Positions 34,961 through 44,405 are shown, numbered from the stretch's first letter. The stretch is DNA of 64,000 nucleotides from Caldanaerobius polysaccharolyticus DSM 13641 (GCF_000427425.1 NZ_KE386494.1:928524-992523); one strand, 5' to 3'. Made by a program: numbers and translations. Notes: a model not told the origin generated them from the sequence alone.

Positions 34961-35011
34961 CTATTGTATTCTGGTGATAAACAGCACATCGACGTTAACG
35001 CTTTCACTCAT
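34961..35011 (-). CDS. Micro-ORF of 16 residues after hepT
   Basis: MSESVNVDVLFITRIQ, from an ATG at 35011 with AAAGGGGGA upstream, then TAG. The strong ribosome site and its position 13 bases after the hepT stop suggest the start of a gene now truncated, or a small peptide. The rest of the 34819-34960 stretch shows nothing. Confidence 0.35.
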   Translation of the reverse strand: MSESVNVDVLFITRIQ

Positions 35012-35024
35012 AAAATATCCCCCT

Positions 35025-35456
35025 TTAATCATGCACACTTCCGATGTATTTTTTAATCTCAGATACAAATTCTTTTATATCACCTAATTCTGTGGTTATT
35101 ATATCGTACAGCTCCTCCTCACTTATCATATGGTACATATGTACCATCCTGTTTCTATATCCTGCCATTTGTATAAGCTTATCGCGCAAATCACCTTTTA
35201 TAATGCCTTTTTCACCAAGGCCCCTCGCAATAGCCTTATATTCCATAGACATATCAATACCACCTGTTTTAGCCAATATATGCCGCCCTATATCAAAAAT
35301 GGCTTCCAATGTTCGACGCAAAAAACTTTCAGTGGCCGCCACATTTTTTTTGTCATGCAAAAAAGAAGCTTTATCCATGGAAGACAGCTCTTCTAAACCC
35401 TCTATATAGCTATTTATTAATGCAAGTCTGTCTAGTATAAGCTGGCGATTTATCAT
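35025..35456 (-). CDS. hepT: HepT-like HEPN toxin (DUF86)
   Basis: 143-residue HEPN-fold RNase toxin. The active motif RxxxxxH is in YRNRMVHMYH near residue 105. The helical pattern INRQLILDRLALINSYIEGL and the Lys/Glu-rich end match DUF86. HepT is blocked by MntA, which adds AMP to a tyrosine near the active site (the Tyr in VHMYH). The start ATG at 35456 has AAGGTG upstream. The cognate mntA is 17 bp upstream, after the BREX operon. Confidence 0.9.
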   Translation of the reverse strand: MINRQLILDRLALINSYIEGLEELSSMDKASFLHDKKNVAATESFLRRTLEAIFDIGRHILAKTGGIDMSMEYKAIARGLGEKGIIKGDLRDKLIQMAGYRNRMVHMYHMISEEELYDIITTELGDIKEFVSEIKKYIGSVHD

Positions 35457-35473
35457 GATTATCACCTTTACTT

Positions 35474-35917
35474 TTAGTATTTTTCCAAAACTTCCTCAGT
35501 ATATTTATCCAGGACATATTTAAAATCTGCGGCTCTGCGCAATATCATCATCTCATATTCATCTTTAAACTCTTCTGATATGCTGTATACACAGACACCC
35601 TTTAATGCCTCACATTGGAATATTGAATTATTCTCCTGCAAAAAGATCAGATCTAGTGGATATGGCTTAAAGATATCTTCCATTTCGTTGTATATTTTCG
35701 CATACAATTTATACCTGTTTTTAATTTCATCTATGTTTCTAAAAAAAACCACGCCCACATCTATATCCGCTAAAGGATCGTCAATGTTCACCACATCACC
35801 TTTTAAAATTCTCAAGGCATTTTCCTTTTGAGACCCAAACAGGTAAGCCAATGCTATATCATTTTCTTTGCATATCTTTATAAACTCATCCTGCGTTTTC
35901 GTTTTTTTTCTATCCAT
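35474..35917 (-). CDS. mntA: MntA-like nucleotidyltransferase antitoxin
   Basis: 147-residue minimal nucleotidyltransferase. The catalytic pattern is GSQ near residue 32 and DIDVGV about 26 residues later (LFGSQKENALRILKGD, then DPLADIDVGVVF), an unusually long insert between the Ser and the Asp pair, where about 10 residues is typical. A third Asp lies in LDLIFLQ. MntA AMPylates HepT. ATG at 35917 is preferred to GTG at 35929 since GGTGAG precedes it. Confidence 0.86.
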   Translation of the reverse strand: MDRKKTKTQDEFIKICKENDIALAYLFGSQKENALRILKGDVVNIDDPLADIDVGVVFFRNIDEIKNRYKLYAKIYNEMEDIFKPYPLDLIFLQENNSIFQCEALKGVCVYSISEEFKDEYEMMILRRAADFKYVLDKYTEEVLEKY

Positions 35918-35977
35918 ATCACTCACCACTGATATTATAACATAAAATCCGTTTTTTATCGCAAACCATAATTACCT

Positions 35978-36181
35978 CTATTTGAAAAGCTTTTTAAGTA
36001 ATTTAAAAATATCAAATGTGGTTCTGTTATAAACCTTGTTGTAAACATACTTTTTCGGATCCCTCAACCATCCATACCCTCTGGGCATCTTAAGGCCTGC
36101 TCTATGCACTATTTGCCTCCTTAAGCTTGTCCTGGCCGATATCCTCTTTTTCAGGCTTGGCTTTCTTATGCCAAATTTCAT
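35978..36181 (-). CDS. Small basic phage-type protein
   Basis: 67 residues, very rich in Arg/Lys: MKFGIRKPSLKKRISARTSL, then PRGYGWLRDPKKYVYNKVYN and RTTFDIFKLLKKLFK. This pattern is seen in small proteins of Firmicute prophages and accessory regions, of unknown function. The start ATG at 36181 has AGGGGG upstream. It lies 18 bp after brxA on the same strand and may be part of the BREX transcript. It could bind nucleic acid, judged by charge only. Confidence 0.6.
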   Translation of the reverse strand: MKFGIRKPSLKKRISARTSLRRQIVHRAGLKMPRGYGWLRDPKKYVYNKVYNRTTFDIFKLLKKLFK

Positions 36182-36199
36182 CAATAATACACCCCCTCG

Positions 36200-36910
36200 T
36201 TATAATAAAATAACAAGCTCATTGCCCATCCTATTTAACTTTAGCACATCGGACTTATGAAAATCACATATACCAAATTCAATATCAAAGGGGAACGCTT
36301 CATAAAGCCTGTTGACTTCATAGTAGTTTACGTAGGGTCTATTATGTGCCTTTAAATAACATTCTAAAAAGAAGTGTTTAAAATGCGTATCTTCGATTTT
36401 AATCGAAGCTGTTCTTTTATACAAGCCAGGTTTATTCTGCCTTTCAAGCACACCCCACTGAGCCATGGAACCCAATATTTTCCCTACGGCATATTTAACC
36501 GTGCTGCGCTCGCCCCATATCTCATAAATCCTGTTTTTCACCATTTTCAGTGTAAAACTGTCCTGAAGGTTTAAAAGCCTGCCAACAACCTTTATAATAT
36601 CCACAAAAATTGGATACGCCAACATAAGCATACACCAATGGAGCATTATTCTTTCATTTCCACCAGCACTTTTATACAAGCTCAACGCCCTATCCCTCAA
36701 CTCCACACAGTCATCGGGCACATTTACCCATGTACGCATCAAGACCTTTAAGACATTATTGGCGTGTTTCTCGCTTTTTAATTCTCCTCTCAGGTATTCT
36801 TTTAGTTCCTGTCTCGACTTGCTTTCATCTCTTTCTACTGAATATATCTCTACTGCTTTGTCAAGCCATTCCAATCTGATAAATCTATTAAAGCCAACCA
36901 TTCTAAGCAC
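36200..36910 (-). CDS. brxA: BREX protein BrxA (DUF1819)
   Basis: 236-residue DUF1819 protein, NusB-like fold. Helical repeats are evident (FIRLEWLDKAVEIYSVERDE; LHWCMLMLAYPIFVDIIKVV). BrxA binds DNA in other BREX systems, but its precise role is unsettled. It ends the type 3 order brxF-brxC-pglXI-brxHII-pglZ-brxA. The GTG at 36910 starts 2 bp after the pglZ stop, with AAGGGAAG inside pglZ serving as ribosome site; ATG at 36901 is an alternative. Confidence 0.83.
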   Translation of the reverse strand: MLRMVGFNRFIRLEWLDKAVEIYSVERDESKSRQELKEYLRGELKSEKHANNVLKVLMRTWVNVPDDCVELRDRALSLYKSAGGNERIMLHWCMLMLAYPIFVDIIKVVGRLLNLQDSFTLKMVKNRIYEIWGERSTVKYAVGKILGSMAQWGVLERQNKPGLYKRTASIKIEDTHFKHFFLECYLKAHNRPYVNYYEVNRLYEAFPFDIEFGICDFHKSDVLKLNRMGNELVILL

Positions 36911-36912
36911 TG

Positions 36913-38841
36913 CTAATCTTCCCTTCTTATATGTATAAACGGCACTATGACTTCCTGTATCGAGGTTCCTCCATGGCTTATCGCCCTTTCCCCTTGAGCA
37001 GAATATGTATACCTGTCATCGCATATTAAATAACTATAATCCTCCGGAAGACCAAAACCTGGCCACTTAAAAGACCTATACCCATCTACTGCTTTCCCAT
37101 AATCATATCCGCTGTCATATACCACCACGCGCTCAGCAGCCTTCTCTACAAAGATCCCTCCCTGAGCTTTCCCCTGCCCTACAGAACTTATATTCCCGTG
37201 GTCTGAGGCAATAAATATCTCGTACCCCTTTGACTGCAATTCTTTGAGGAACCTCTCAAAATAGCCTTTTTTAAGCCATAACCTTATATCCTGGTGCATC
37301 CCCTCTACAGATAGCTGCTGGCCGTGCATAATTCGGTCTATTATGTTCACCACAAGGCCAACGGCCTTTGCCCTGCGATTATCTATTATATCACTCAACC
37401 CTTCTTCGCTAAAGTCAAAAATGTTCCTCATGTAAAACACGCTGTCGGAATTAAGGCCCTGATTGAGCCAGAACCGCTTCCAGTGCACGGCGTCGCTATT
37501 TGTGGAAAACAGCGTATCTTTAAAGTATACGGGCACCTCCCCGGAAAAAAGGGCCTGCCGCGATACTGACGTTATTGTGGGTATCCATGCAAAGGACAGC
37601 GCTGATTCCATCGTCCAGTCATCCACCTGTTTCAAATAGTCCCTTATCACATACCAGTCGTCCAGAGACATGCCATCCATCACTATAAGCGCAAACTTGT
37701 TATAACTCATCTTCCTCATTTTGTAATTGATATGCCATGGTATATGATGCACCATGACAGGAGACCTGACATAGGATAACGAGGTGAGATAGCGATAATT
37801 GTCCAAAAGCCATCGGTTAAAACTATTATCCAGCACCTGACCTGTATAAGCAAATTTCTCTTTATCAAGCTTTAAATCCACATCTACCCTATGGTATATC
37901 AACAATGCCTCAGCCCACATGGAAGCTATATTAAACCAATCCTTGAAGGATTTTACGGATTTTACTGAATCATTGATCTTATCCAGCAAACCATCATAAT
38001 CTTTCCTAAGCCTGTCGATTTCATCGTAAACTATCCCAGCACGAACCCAAACAGGCAATCCATCAATGCCGTCCACTTTTACAGGCTCCAGGTACTTTTC
38101 CGTAAAGAGATTGTCCATGTACGCCTTTATATCCTGATCGCTAAAATCGATTATGGAATTTCTGGTGTTATTTAGAAGATCCTGAACGTATAATTCCCAT
38201 TGCTTTTGAAGGAACTTAAAAAAACTCTCTTTGCTTAAAATCACTTCGTTTATCGGATAACCTTCCAAACTATTTTTGTCGCTTAACACGTCGCACAAAT
38301 AACGCCCAAGTATTTCAGGAAGTTCCATTTGCTTATAATAAAGGCTTATAAACAGCTTTACGAGGGCAGTGAAATTATTTATCAATTCAGGGACAATACC
38401 GTAGACGTATCTCAGTACAAAATTCATCGTGTCCCTATCGCCTAATCGTCTACCGTTATAGGTTTTATACGCCTCAAAAATATTTTTATAGATATCACTG
38501 CCCAGCTCTTTTAATACATCATAACTTAATTTAGGAAATATATCACTTAAAGATATTGATGCGTTATAGCAGGCCTTCTGTATATCATAGGGCAGAATAT
38601 GCCTTTTATCGTATCTTATAATCAACTTTTTATCGGGCATACTGCCGCTATCAATGACACTGCGCACATTTCGTTCGTAATAATACCTGAACATGTCCGG
38701 GTCCTGGTATTCTATTATCTCGTAACCGCTCTTATTTATTTCACCTGCCACGCTTTCTTCTAGCAGGATTCCGTCTCTATCACAAAGCAGTATTACATCA
38801 TACACGTTTAACCCTATTTTCTCAATAACATAATCGATCAT
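36913..38841 (-). CDS. pglZ: BREX phosphatase-like protein PglZ
   Basis: 642-residue PglZ-domain protein of the alkaline phosphatase superfamily. The metal-site start is KFALIVMDGMSLDDWYVIRD near residue 390. A second metal motif is IFIASDHGNISSVGQ near 555, and the end HGGTSIQEVIVPFIHI is the family hallmark. PglZ is a core component of every BREX type. It starts at ATG 38841 with GGAG upstream, 4 bp after the helicase gene, so translation is coupled. The motifs are intact. Confidence 0.93.
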   Translation of the reverse strand: MIDYVIEKIGLNVYDVILLCDRDGILLEESVAGEINKSGYEIIEYQDPDMFRYYYERNVRSVIDSGSMPDKKLIIRYDKRHILPYDIQKACYNASISLSDIFPKLSYDVLKELGSDIYKNIFEAYKTYNGRRLGDRDTMNFVLRYVYGIVPELINNFTALVKLFISLYYKQMELPEILGRYLCDVLSDKNSLEGYPINEVILSKESFFKFLQKQWELYVQDLLNNTRNSIIDFSDQDIKAYMDNLFTEKYLEPVKVDGIDGLPVWVRAGIVYDEIDRLRKDYDGLLDKINDSVKSVKSFKDWFNIASMWAEALLIYHRVDVDLKLDKEKFAYTGQVLDNSFNRWLLDNYRYLTSLSYVRSPVMVHHIPWHINYKMRKMSYNKFALIVMDGMSLDDWYVIRDYLKQVDDWTMESALSFAWIPTITSVSRQALFSGEVPVYFKDTLFSTNSDAVHWKRFWLNQGLNSDSVFYMRNIFDFSEEGLSDIIDNRRAKAVGLVVNIIDRIMHGQQLSVEGMHQDIRLWLKKGYFERFLKELQSKGYEIFIASDHGNISSVGQGKAQGGIFVEKAAERVVVYDSGYDYGKAVDGYRSFKWPGFGLPEDYSYLICDDRYTYSAQGERAISHGGTSIQEVIVPFIHIRRED

Positions 38842-38845
38842 AGCA

Positions 38846-41539
38846 TCACTCCAGATAAACCATATATACGGGATTTAAAGCAGGCATAAGGATAGATGAT
38901 TTTTGCATCTTATTTCGCCATGAAGTCTCTTCTTTTTCAATCTCCTTCAGCCGAAATCGCCTGACGGCTTCAAGGCCAATCCTGCCTGCCGCTTCCTTTC
39001 TCAATTTGAAGGCGTACTCGTACTTTTTCTTCTCTCTATCCAACTCCTCAAGGTAGCGGGTTTTCATCTTGTCAAATACGTTATAGGCCACATCTTTTGC
39101 TCTTTCCCATATCATATGGTACATTTCATCGTCCATTTCCCTGTAGCCGGTAAAATTCAAATTATCTTTTTCATTCACAAACACATCCCACAACAATCTG
39201 GAGGAAGGAATCCTGACCACACCATTATCATTTATAAATAGAGGAAAAAATTGCTTATAATCGGGGCGATTCTCGTTAATGCTCACCTCCCACAGCGTCC
39301 AGTAGCCCTTCTCATTGGAGCTATTATCTATACGCAATGCGGGAACCTTATCTTTCTTTATATACAGCGGCAAATCCCCCAGCATTCTCTTGATAACTTC
39401 ATTACTCAAAGAGAAAAAGTCATCATCCTCCAGCAAAAACAGGTTAACCTCGCCGCCATCCGCCAGGGTTTTGTTTATGTACATCTGCTTAATCCAGTTC
39501 TGAAGCTGAGTACCTGCCAATTTCTTTACGACGCTCTCATCCAAAACCTTATCATCCTTTATAAGCTCTTTAATGCTGCTAATTTTTTCGGTTTTCTCTT
39601 TTATCTTTCTTTCCATCACATCTACCCTGTAGCCTATATCCCTTGGATCTACGATGCTGTTCATATAAAGCTCGGTAAAATCCATCTCCGCCTGAACAGT
39701 GTCCAGTATATCTCCCCATTTATCCACGCCAAACTGCTCGGCTATGGTCTTTAACTTTTCCTCTAGGACTTCCCTTACCCTGAATTCCACCGTATCTGAA
39801 AGCATGAAATTGTAAACCTGGACATCGCTTTTCTGGCCTATCCTGTCCACCCTGCCTATCCGCTGTTCTATTTTCATGGGGTTCCATGGCAGGTCATAAT
39901 TTATAACCACATGGCAAAACTGCAAATTCAAACCCTCTCCACCGGCGTCTGTGGAAACCAGTATATCTGCTTTTTCTTTAAATTCTCTCAGCGCCTTATC
40001 CCTCTCGTCCATGCTCATTGAACCGTTCAATATGACTACACTGAAGCCCTTTTCCTGCAGATATTCTCTCAGAAATTCCTGCGTGGCCACAAACTCGGTA
40101 AATACTATCGCTTTAAAATCCTCTGCCATTTCCGCCTGAAGCCTGTTTATAAGATCTATAAGCACTTCAGCTTTGGCGTCAACATATTGATTCTCAGCCT
40201 GCCTGGCTATTATCAGAAGATCCTGGATTTCCTTCACCTCATTTTTCACATCTCGAATGTCTGCACCAATGAGGTCATCCAGGGCCTCCTGGGCATCTTC
40301 CTCCCAGAAATCCTCATCGTCCATTTCGGGAGCCCCTGTATCACCGCTCTTCAGTATCTCCAACCTCTTTTCCAGATTGACGCGAATCGCCCTGGTACTG
40401 CTGGTCACCAGCCGCTGCATCAACACCATGAGAAAACCTATGTAATACCTTTTTTCTCTTCTCGCCCTGTTGTAACCGTGTGCTACATATTCCGTAACCC
40501 TTTCATACAGCTCTCTCTGCAGGCTGTGCCTTACATCCCAGGATATATCCATCGTCCTGGTTATCCTCTTTTTAAACAGCGGATTGCCGTTTTTATCCAC
40601 TGCTTCCCTTTTTTCCGTCCGTATGATATAAGGTGCTACCTGCTCTTTGACGACCGCATTCTCATCGGGAAAGGCATCTTTATCCAGCAGCCTTATCAGC
40701 CTCAAGAAAGAGCCGGTTTTGCCCTGGTGGGGAGTGGCCGTAAGCAAAAGAAGATAGGGAGAAGCCTCTGACAGCAGCTTCCCCAGCCTGTAGCGGGCTA
40801 CATCGCTGGTAGAGCCGCCCAGCCTGTGGGCTTCGTCTATAATCACCATATCCCACCCCGCTGCCACAAGGTCGGCAATCCTCTCCTTATTGTATTCATC
40901 TACCTGCTCCTTACTCCATCCCTGCCTTCTCTTCAAAGGCTTAACCGAGTCCACGGGGCAGATGACCTGGTCAAACCTGCGCCACACATTGCCGTCACCG
41001 TACAGCCTTCTAATGGCATCAAAGTCCTGAGGCAAAACCACATTAAAGTCTTCATCGAACTTGTGTTTCATCTCCTGGTGCCACTGGGTTATAAGACCCT
41101 TGGGGCAGACTATGAGAATTCGCCTGATAAGCCCTCTCAACTTCAGCTCTTTTATTATCAGACCAGCCTCTATAGTCTTGCCCAGACCCACCTCATCTGC
41201 CAGCAGGTACCTTATCCTGTCACCGGACAAAGCCCTGTTAAGGGCATAGATCTGGTGGGGAAGGGGCATGATGTTGTTGCCAACAGGCGAAAGTATGTTT
41301 GCTGCCATCTCATTTTTTATTCTGGCAGCGGTAACAATGTATTTAAAGGCGTACAGGTTAAAATCATCGTTATCTCCATATCCTATGTAATCGTCAGCGG
41401 TAGAATAAATTTCTTTGTCCACAGGGTCGTAAACATCGTAAGTCCTGTACCCCCAAAGTTCTCTTATCTCGATAATCTTGACGTACCTGCCTCTTTCCCT
41501 ATCGTATACCACATCACCTGTTTTAAACAAATCAACCAC
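38846..41539 (-). CDS. brxHII: BREX type 3 helicase BrxHII (SNF2-like)
   Basis: 897-residue superfamily 2 helicase. Motif I is DEVGLGKTIEAG near residue 115, motif II VIIDEAHRLGG near 235, and motif III LLLTATPHQG. Helicase_C includes LVSTDAGGEGLNLQFCHVVI and EQRIGRVDRIGQ. The long C-terminal part is helical (KKKYEYAFKLRKEAAGRIGL). The GTG at 41539 overlaps the end of pglXI by 8 bp. Type 3 BREX uses this helicase; the substrate is probably invading or replicating DNA. Confidence 0.93.
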   Translation of the reverse strand: MVDLFKTGDVVYDRERGRYVKIIEIRELWGYRTYDVYDPVDKEIYSTADDYIGYGDNDDFNLYAFKYIVTAARIKNEMAANILSPVGNNIMPLPHQIYALNRALSGDRIRYLLADEVGLGKTIEAGLIIKELKLRGLIRRILIVCPKGLITQWHQEMKHKFDEDFNVVLPQDFDAIRRLYGDGNVWRRFDQVICPVDSVKPLKRRQGWSKEQVDEYNKERIADLVAAGWDMVIIDEAHRLGGSTSDVARYRLGKLLSEASPYLLLLTATPHQGKTGSFLRLIRLLDKDAFPDENAVVKEQVAPYIIRTEKREAVDKNGNPLFKKRITRTMDISWDVRHSLQRELYERVTEYVAHGYNRARREKRYYIGFLMVLMQRLVTSSTRAIRVNLEKRLEILKSGDTGAPEMDDEDFWEEDAQEALDDLIGADIRDVKNEVKEIQDLLIIARQAENQYVDAKAEVLIDLINRLQAEMAEDFKAIVFTEFVATQEFLREYLQEKGFSVVILNGSMSMDERDKALREFKEKADILVSTDAGGEGLNLQFCHVVINYDLPWNPMKIEQRIGRVDRIGQKSDVQVYNFMLSDTVEFRVREVLEEKLKTIAEQFGVDKWGDILDTVQAEMDFTELYMNSIVDPRDIGYRVDVMERKIKEKTEKISSIKELIKDDKVLDESVVKKLAGTQLQNWIKQMYINKTLADGGEVNLFLLEDDDFFSLSNEVIKRMLGDLPLYIKKDKVPALRIDNSSNEKGYWTLWEVSINENRPDYKQFFPLFINDNGVVRIPSSRLLWDVFVNEKDNLNFTGYREMDDEMYHMIWERAKDVAYNVFDKMKTRYLEELDREKKKYEYAFKLRKEAAGRIGLEAVRRFRLKEIEKEETSWRNKMQKSSILMPALNPVYMVYLE

Positions 41540-44105
41540 CCGTCTTCGTCACAGCATTGTCGTAGTACATGAGAAGGCTCTGATCCTCCTGCAATACGCT
41601 CTCAGGAAGCCTCTCGCCTACTTTAACAATAGTCTCATAGTCCTTATTTCTCCAGCAGTTCTTAAATCCAGCCCTTATGGCCTCCGTCCTGAAAACTTTC
41701 AACCTGCCGCTGCTATTTACGTACTCCTCAAATTCTTTAAGCAGCCTTTTCTCCCGCAGCTTCTCCAGATCAGACTGCTTGCTGACATCAGGCACATACC
41801 ATCGCCCATTTTCATCCTGCAAAAAGTTCTCTTCCAAAAGCTCATACAGCTCCAATGTCTTCTCATGCTTTGACCAGCGCAACACCTGCAGGAATTCAGG
41901 CTGTATCTCCGCATATGTCTTTGGGCTGTCCTGCAGTTTGCTCATGAGCCACATTATGGCCGATTTTTCGTCAGAAATCATGTAAGATATTTGACCGCTT
42001 AGTTCCATCCTCATCCTTCTGGTATCGTATACACTGACCTGCTCCGGCAGAAAATACATGCCATCCCTTTCAGGAAACCTCTGGCGCAATCCGGCGTAAA
42101 AATCCGCTGCTCCCATGGGTATGGTAGCACCTTTTTGAATGTGAAATGCTATCATGCTGTCATACAGAGCATAATTCAACCTCTCAGGTACTACCTCCAG
42201 CCTACCACCTGTCTCCACAACCACCGGCAGGTTCTTGAGGTGCTGCCTGACAAAATCCCATACCCCTTCTTCCGTCCCTGCCTCCTTCAAAAACTTTCTT
42301 ACAAAGGACTCCCTGGGCTTGTACGCCGATATGATGAGGTCCTGTTTAACAGCCGTATGTGTCGTCACCTGCTTAAAGGTCCCTTGCTTTTTATCGAGGC
42401 TCTTTACGCTGGCAATTACAAATCCCGCTTTCAGAATGGCCTCCTGGATGGCGTTCCACACGGCGTTTTTAGAATTGTGGAACTCCACCGTCATCCACCT
42501 GCCTGGCTTAAGTATGCGGTACATCTCAGCAAAACACCTGGTCATCAATTCCTGATACTCGTGAAGGCCCTTATGCTGTGTCTTATTTATAATCGCCTCT
42601 GTCTTATTGTTTGTAAAAACTCTAAGCCATGCCTCCCATATAAAATTGAGCTCGCTGTACATAAGGTTGTCCCCAAAAGGCGGATCTGTAAATATATAGT
42701 CGATGGAGTTGGAATGTATATTTTTAAGATCTGACGCTGATTGTGTAAAAAAGTTAGTGCAAGTTATAGTAGCATTAACCACCCATTTCTTAAGAAATAA
42801 CAATATAAGATTTAATCTATTTTCTACATGATGAAAAACTGAATTTTCTTTTATAAGAGACGGAATATACAATGTTCCTGTTACTTTACCTCCACCACCT
42901 CTATTAAATAAATATCTATTCATAATAGAGGTTCTTTCATGTAACGAATTCAATAGCCATATGAATTTAAATCTAATATAATTAAAATATATCCTGCTTC
43001 CTTTTTCATACAATGCGCTCAAAACCCACAAATTCCTCTTTGTATAAAAATGGTGCACATGGGTTATGCCATCTTTATCATTTCTTCTGGATTCATCGCC
43101 TTCCGGCATCCTATCCGTAGGATACCAGTAGGGTATATCCATTTCCTCAATTTTATTTATAAGGTCCAGATCGAATTTATCGGGCTTTTTCTCGTACCTC
43201 TTTTTACCTACAGAGTAATTTATCAACACAGGCACCTGTTTTACCTGTTTTATGGTCTGGTTTATAGCCTTATCATACACAGTCCTCCAGGCTTTTTCCA
43301 GGTTTCTCTTGCTCACTTTAGCGCCACAGTGAGGGCAGTTGAACTCATCCATGACGCTCCCTGTATCTTTATCCACCGCAGCGTCCCAGAAGACAATCTC
43401 CTCGGTGCAGTAAGGGCACACAAACACATCGGACCAGACGGTATAATTAATCCTCCCTTTTATCACATTGCCTGTAATATCGTATTGAGGCTGGCCGTCT
43501 ACGGTGTGAATGGTCTCGTACATCCACCCGCACTCCTCTTCTACCTCTTTAAGTATCCTACTGGCCTCTTTTTCAAATGCCTCCACATCCACAGGGGTAT
43601 TGTAGTTGTAGGCTATAAACGTGGCAGCAGGTGAGAGATCACCCAGTATGGCCCTTCGGGCTCCCCACTCTATCTTCTTGCCCTCTTTTCTGGCCTCGTT
43701 CTCTACCTTTAGCTTGAACTCGGGATCGGGATTTCCGCACATCTGGGCAGCCACACCTGTCATACCTGTACCGCAGAAACCGTCAAATACTATATCACCA
43801 GGCTTGGTGTAGTGGAGTATATACCTCATGATTGCCTTATGGGGCACCTTGGTGTGATAGGAATGGGCGTTGTATATGGGATCATTCTTGCCTTCCGAGA
43901 CATCGGCAGCATATGGCTCGCAGTTATAGTCATCATTTTCTTCATCATAAGGCGTGCCGTATTTTTCAATAAAGTCCTTGATGTATGGGTTAGGGCAGGC
44001 TGTGTAGTAAGGGGGATCTGACAGCTCGATTATAGCCTCATCATCCCCCACAGGAAATCCATCTATATTTCTTACAGTGTCGAGAATTTCTTTTGTTAGT
44101 TTCAT
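41532..44105 (-). CDS. pglXI: BREX type 3 DNA methyltransferase PglXI (DUF1156)
   Basis: 857-residue methyltransferase. The start PPYYTACPNPYIKDFIEKYG is followed by the SAM motif IVFDGFCGTGMTGVAAQ near residue 105. A zinc-ribbon pair, CPYCTEE and CPHCGAK, lies near 235 and 260. The catalytic motif is FTDPPFGDN near 480, a DPPF version of DPPY typical of amino-methyltransferases. It marks host DNA so that BREX spares it. The start ATG at 44105 has AAAGGAGG upstream. Confidence 0.92.
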   Translation of the reverse strand: MKLTKEILDTVRNIDGFPVGDDEAIIELSDPPYYTACPNPYIKDFIEKYGTPYDEENDDYNCEPYAADVSEGKNDPIYNAHSYHTKVPHKAIMRYILHYTKPGDIVFDGFCGTGMTGVAAQMCGNPDPEFKLKVENEARKEGKKIEWGARRAILGDLSPAATFIAYNYNTPVDVEAFEKEASRILKEVEEECGWMYETIHTVDGQPQYDITGNVIKGRINYTVWSDVFVCPYCTEEIVFWDAAVDKDTGSVMDEFNCPHCGAKVSKRNLEKAWRTVYDKAINQTIKQVKQVPVLINYSVGKKRYEKKPDKFDLDLINKIEEMDIPYWYPTDRMPEGDESRRNDKDGITHVHHFYTKRNLWVLSALYEKGSRIYFNYIRFKFIWLLNSLHERTSIMNRYLFNRGGGGKVTGTLYIPSLIKENSVFHHVENRLNLILLFLKKWVVNATITCTNFFTQSASDLKNIHSNSIDYIFTDPPFGDNLMYSELNFIWEAWLRVFTNNKTEAIINKTQHKGLHEYQELMTRCFAEMYRILKPGRWMTVEFHNSKNAVWNAIQEAILKAGFVIASVKSLDKKQGTFKQVTTHTAVKQDLIISAYKPRESFVRKFLKEAGTEEGVWDFVRQHLKNLPVVVETGGRLEVVPERLNYALYDSMIAFHIQKGATIPMGAADFYAGLRQRFPERDGMYFLPEQVSVYDTRRMRMELSGQISYMISDEKSAIMWLMSKLQDSPKTYAEIQPEFLQVLRWSKHEKTLELYELLEENFLQDENGRWYVPDVSKQSDLEKLREKRLLKEFEEYVNSSGRLKVFRTEAIRAGFKNCWRNKDYETIVKVGERLPESVLQEDQSLLMYYDNAVTKTGG

Positions 44106-44118
44106 TGTAACCTCCTTT

Positions 44119-44196
44119 TCATAAATGTTTTTTAAATTCTTCCAATGATATCCCTGCTTGCTCGAGAATGCTTTTTAACGTTCCTTTTAATCCCAT
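44119..44196 (-). pseudogene. C-terminal tail of a HicA toxin, re-started
   Basis: 25-residue frame MGLKGTLKSILEQAGISLEE then FKKHL. It matches the usual end of HicA toxins (KGTLKSILEQAG-S-EEF), but the catalytic His and the double-stranded-RNA-binding fold are missing. Its ATG overlaps the hicB stop (TAATG). It is likely the residue of a deleted hicA and has no toxin activity. Confidence 0.7.
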
Positions 44197-44405
44197 TATA
44201 TCGCTACCTCCAAAGTGGTTATAAATAAGGGCTTTTCTTCTATCTCAGGTTTTTCATTTTCATAATACAGCTCTAAAGCCTCACGCAAATTATCCAGGGC
44301 TTCTTCTATGGTTTTGCCCTGAGATGCTACGCTGTTTTCGATACACTTTGCCACATACCAGTTTTCTTCTTTTTGGATTGCCACCGTAAATTTGACTTTC
44401 AACAT
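44196..44405 (-). CDS. hicB: HicB-family antitoxin
   Basis: 69-residue partial RNase-H-fold antitoxin: KFTVAIQKEENWYVAKCIEN, then SQGKTIEEALDNLREALELY, the HicB hallmark. No DNA-binding C-terminal domain is present, so it is the short form. Start ATG at 44405, behind AAAGG; earlier GTG/ATG codons are nearer the site. A TATAAT lies in the 112-base gap upstream and may also drive pglXI. Its partner hicA survives only as a tail. Confidence 0.85.
   Translation of the reverse strand: MLKVKFTVAIQKEENWYVAKCIENSVASQGKTIEEALDNLREALELYYENEKPEIEEKPLFITTLEVAI

Noticed and set aside
40187-41572. Plus-strand open frames of 194 and 248 codons within brxHII
   Set aside because: Antisense shadows of a clear helicase gene, with unlikely composition.
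42135-43634. Plus-strand open frames of 194-199 codons within pglXI
   Set aside because: Antisense shadows of the methyltransferase gene; no start signals.
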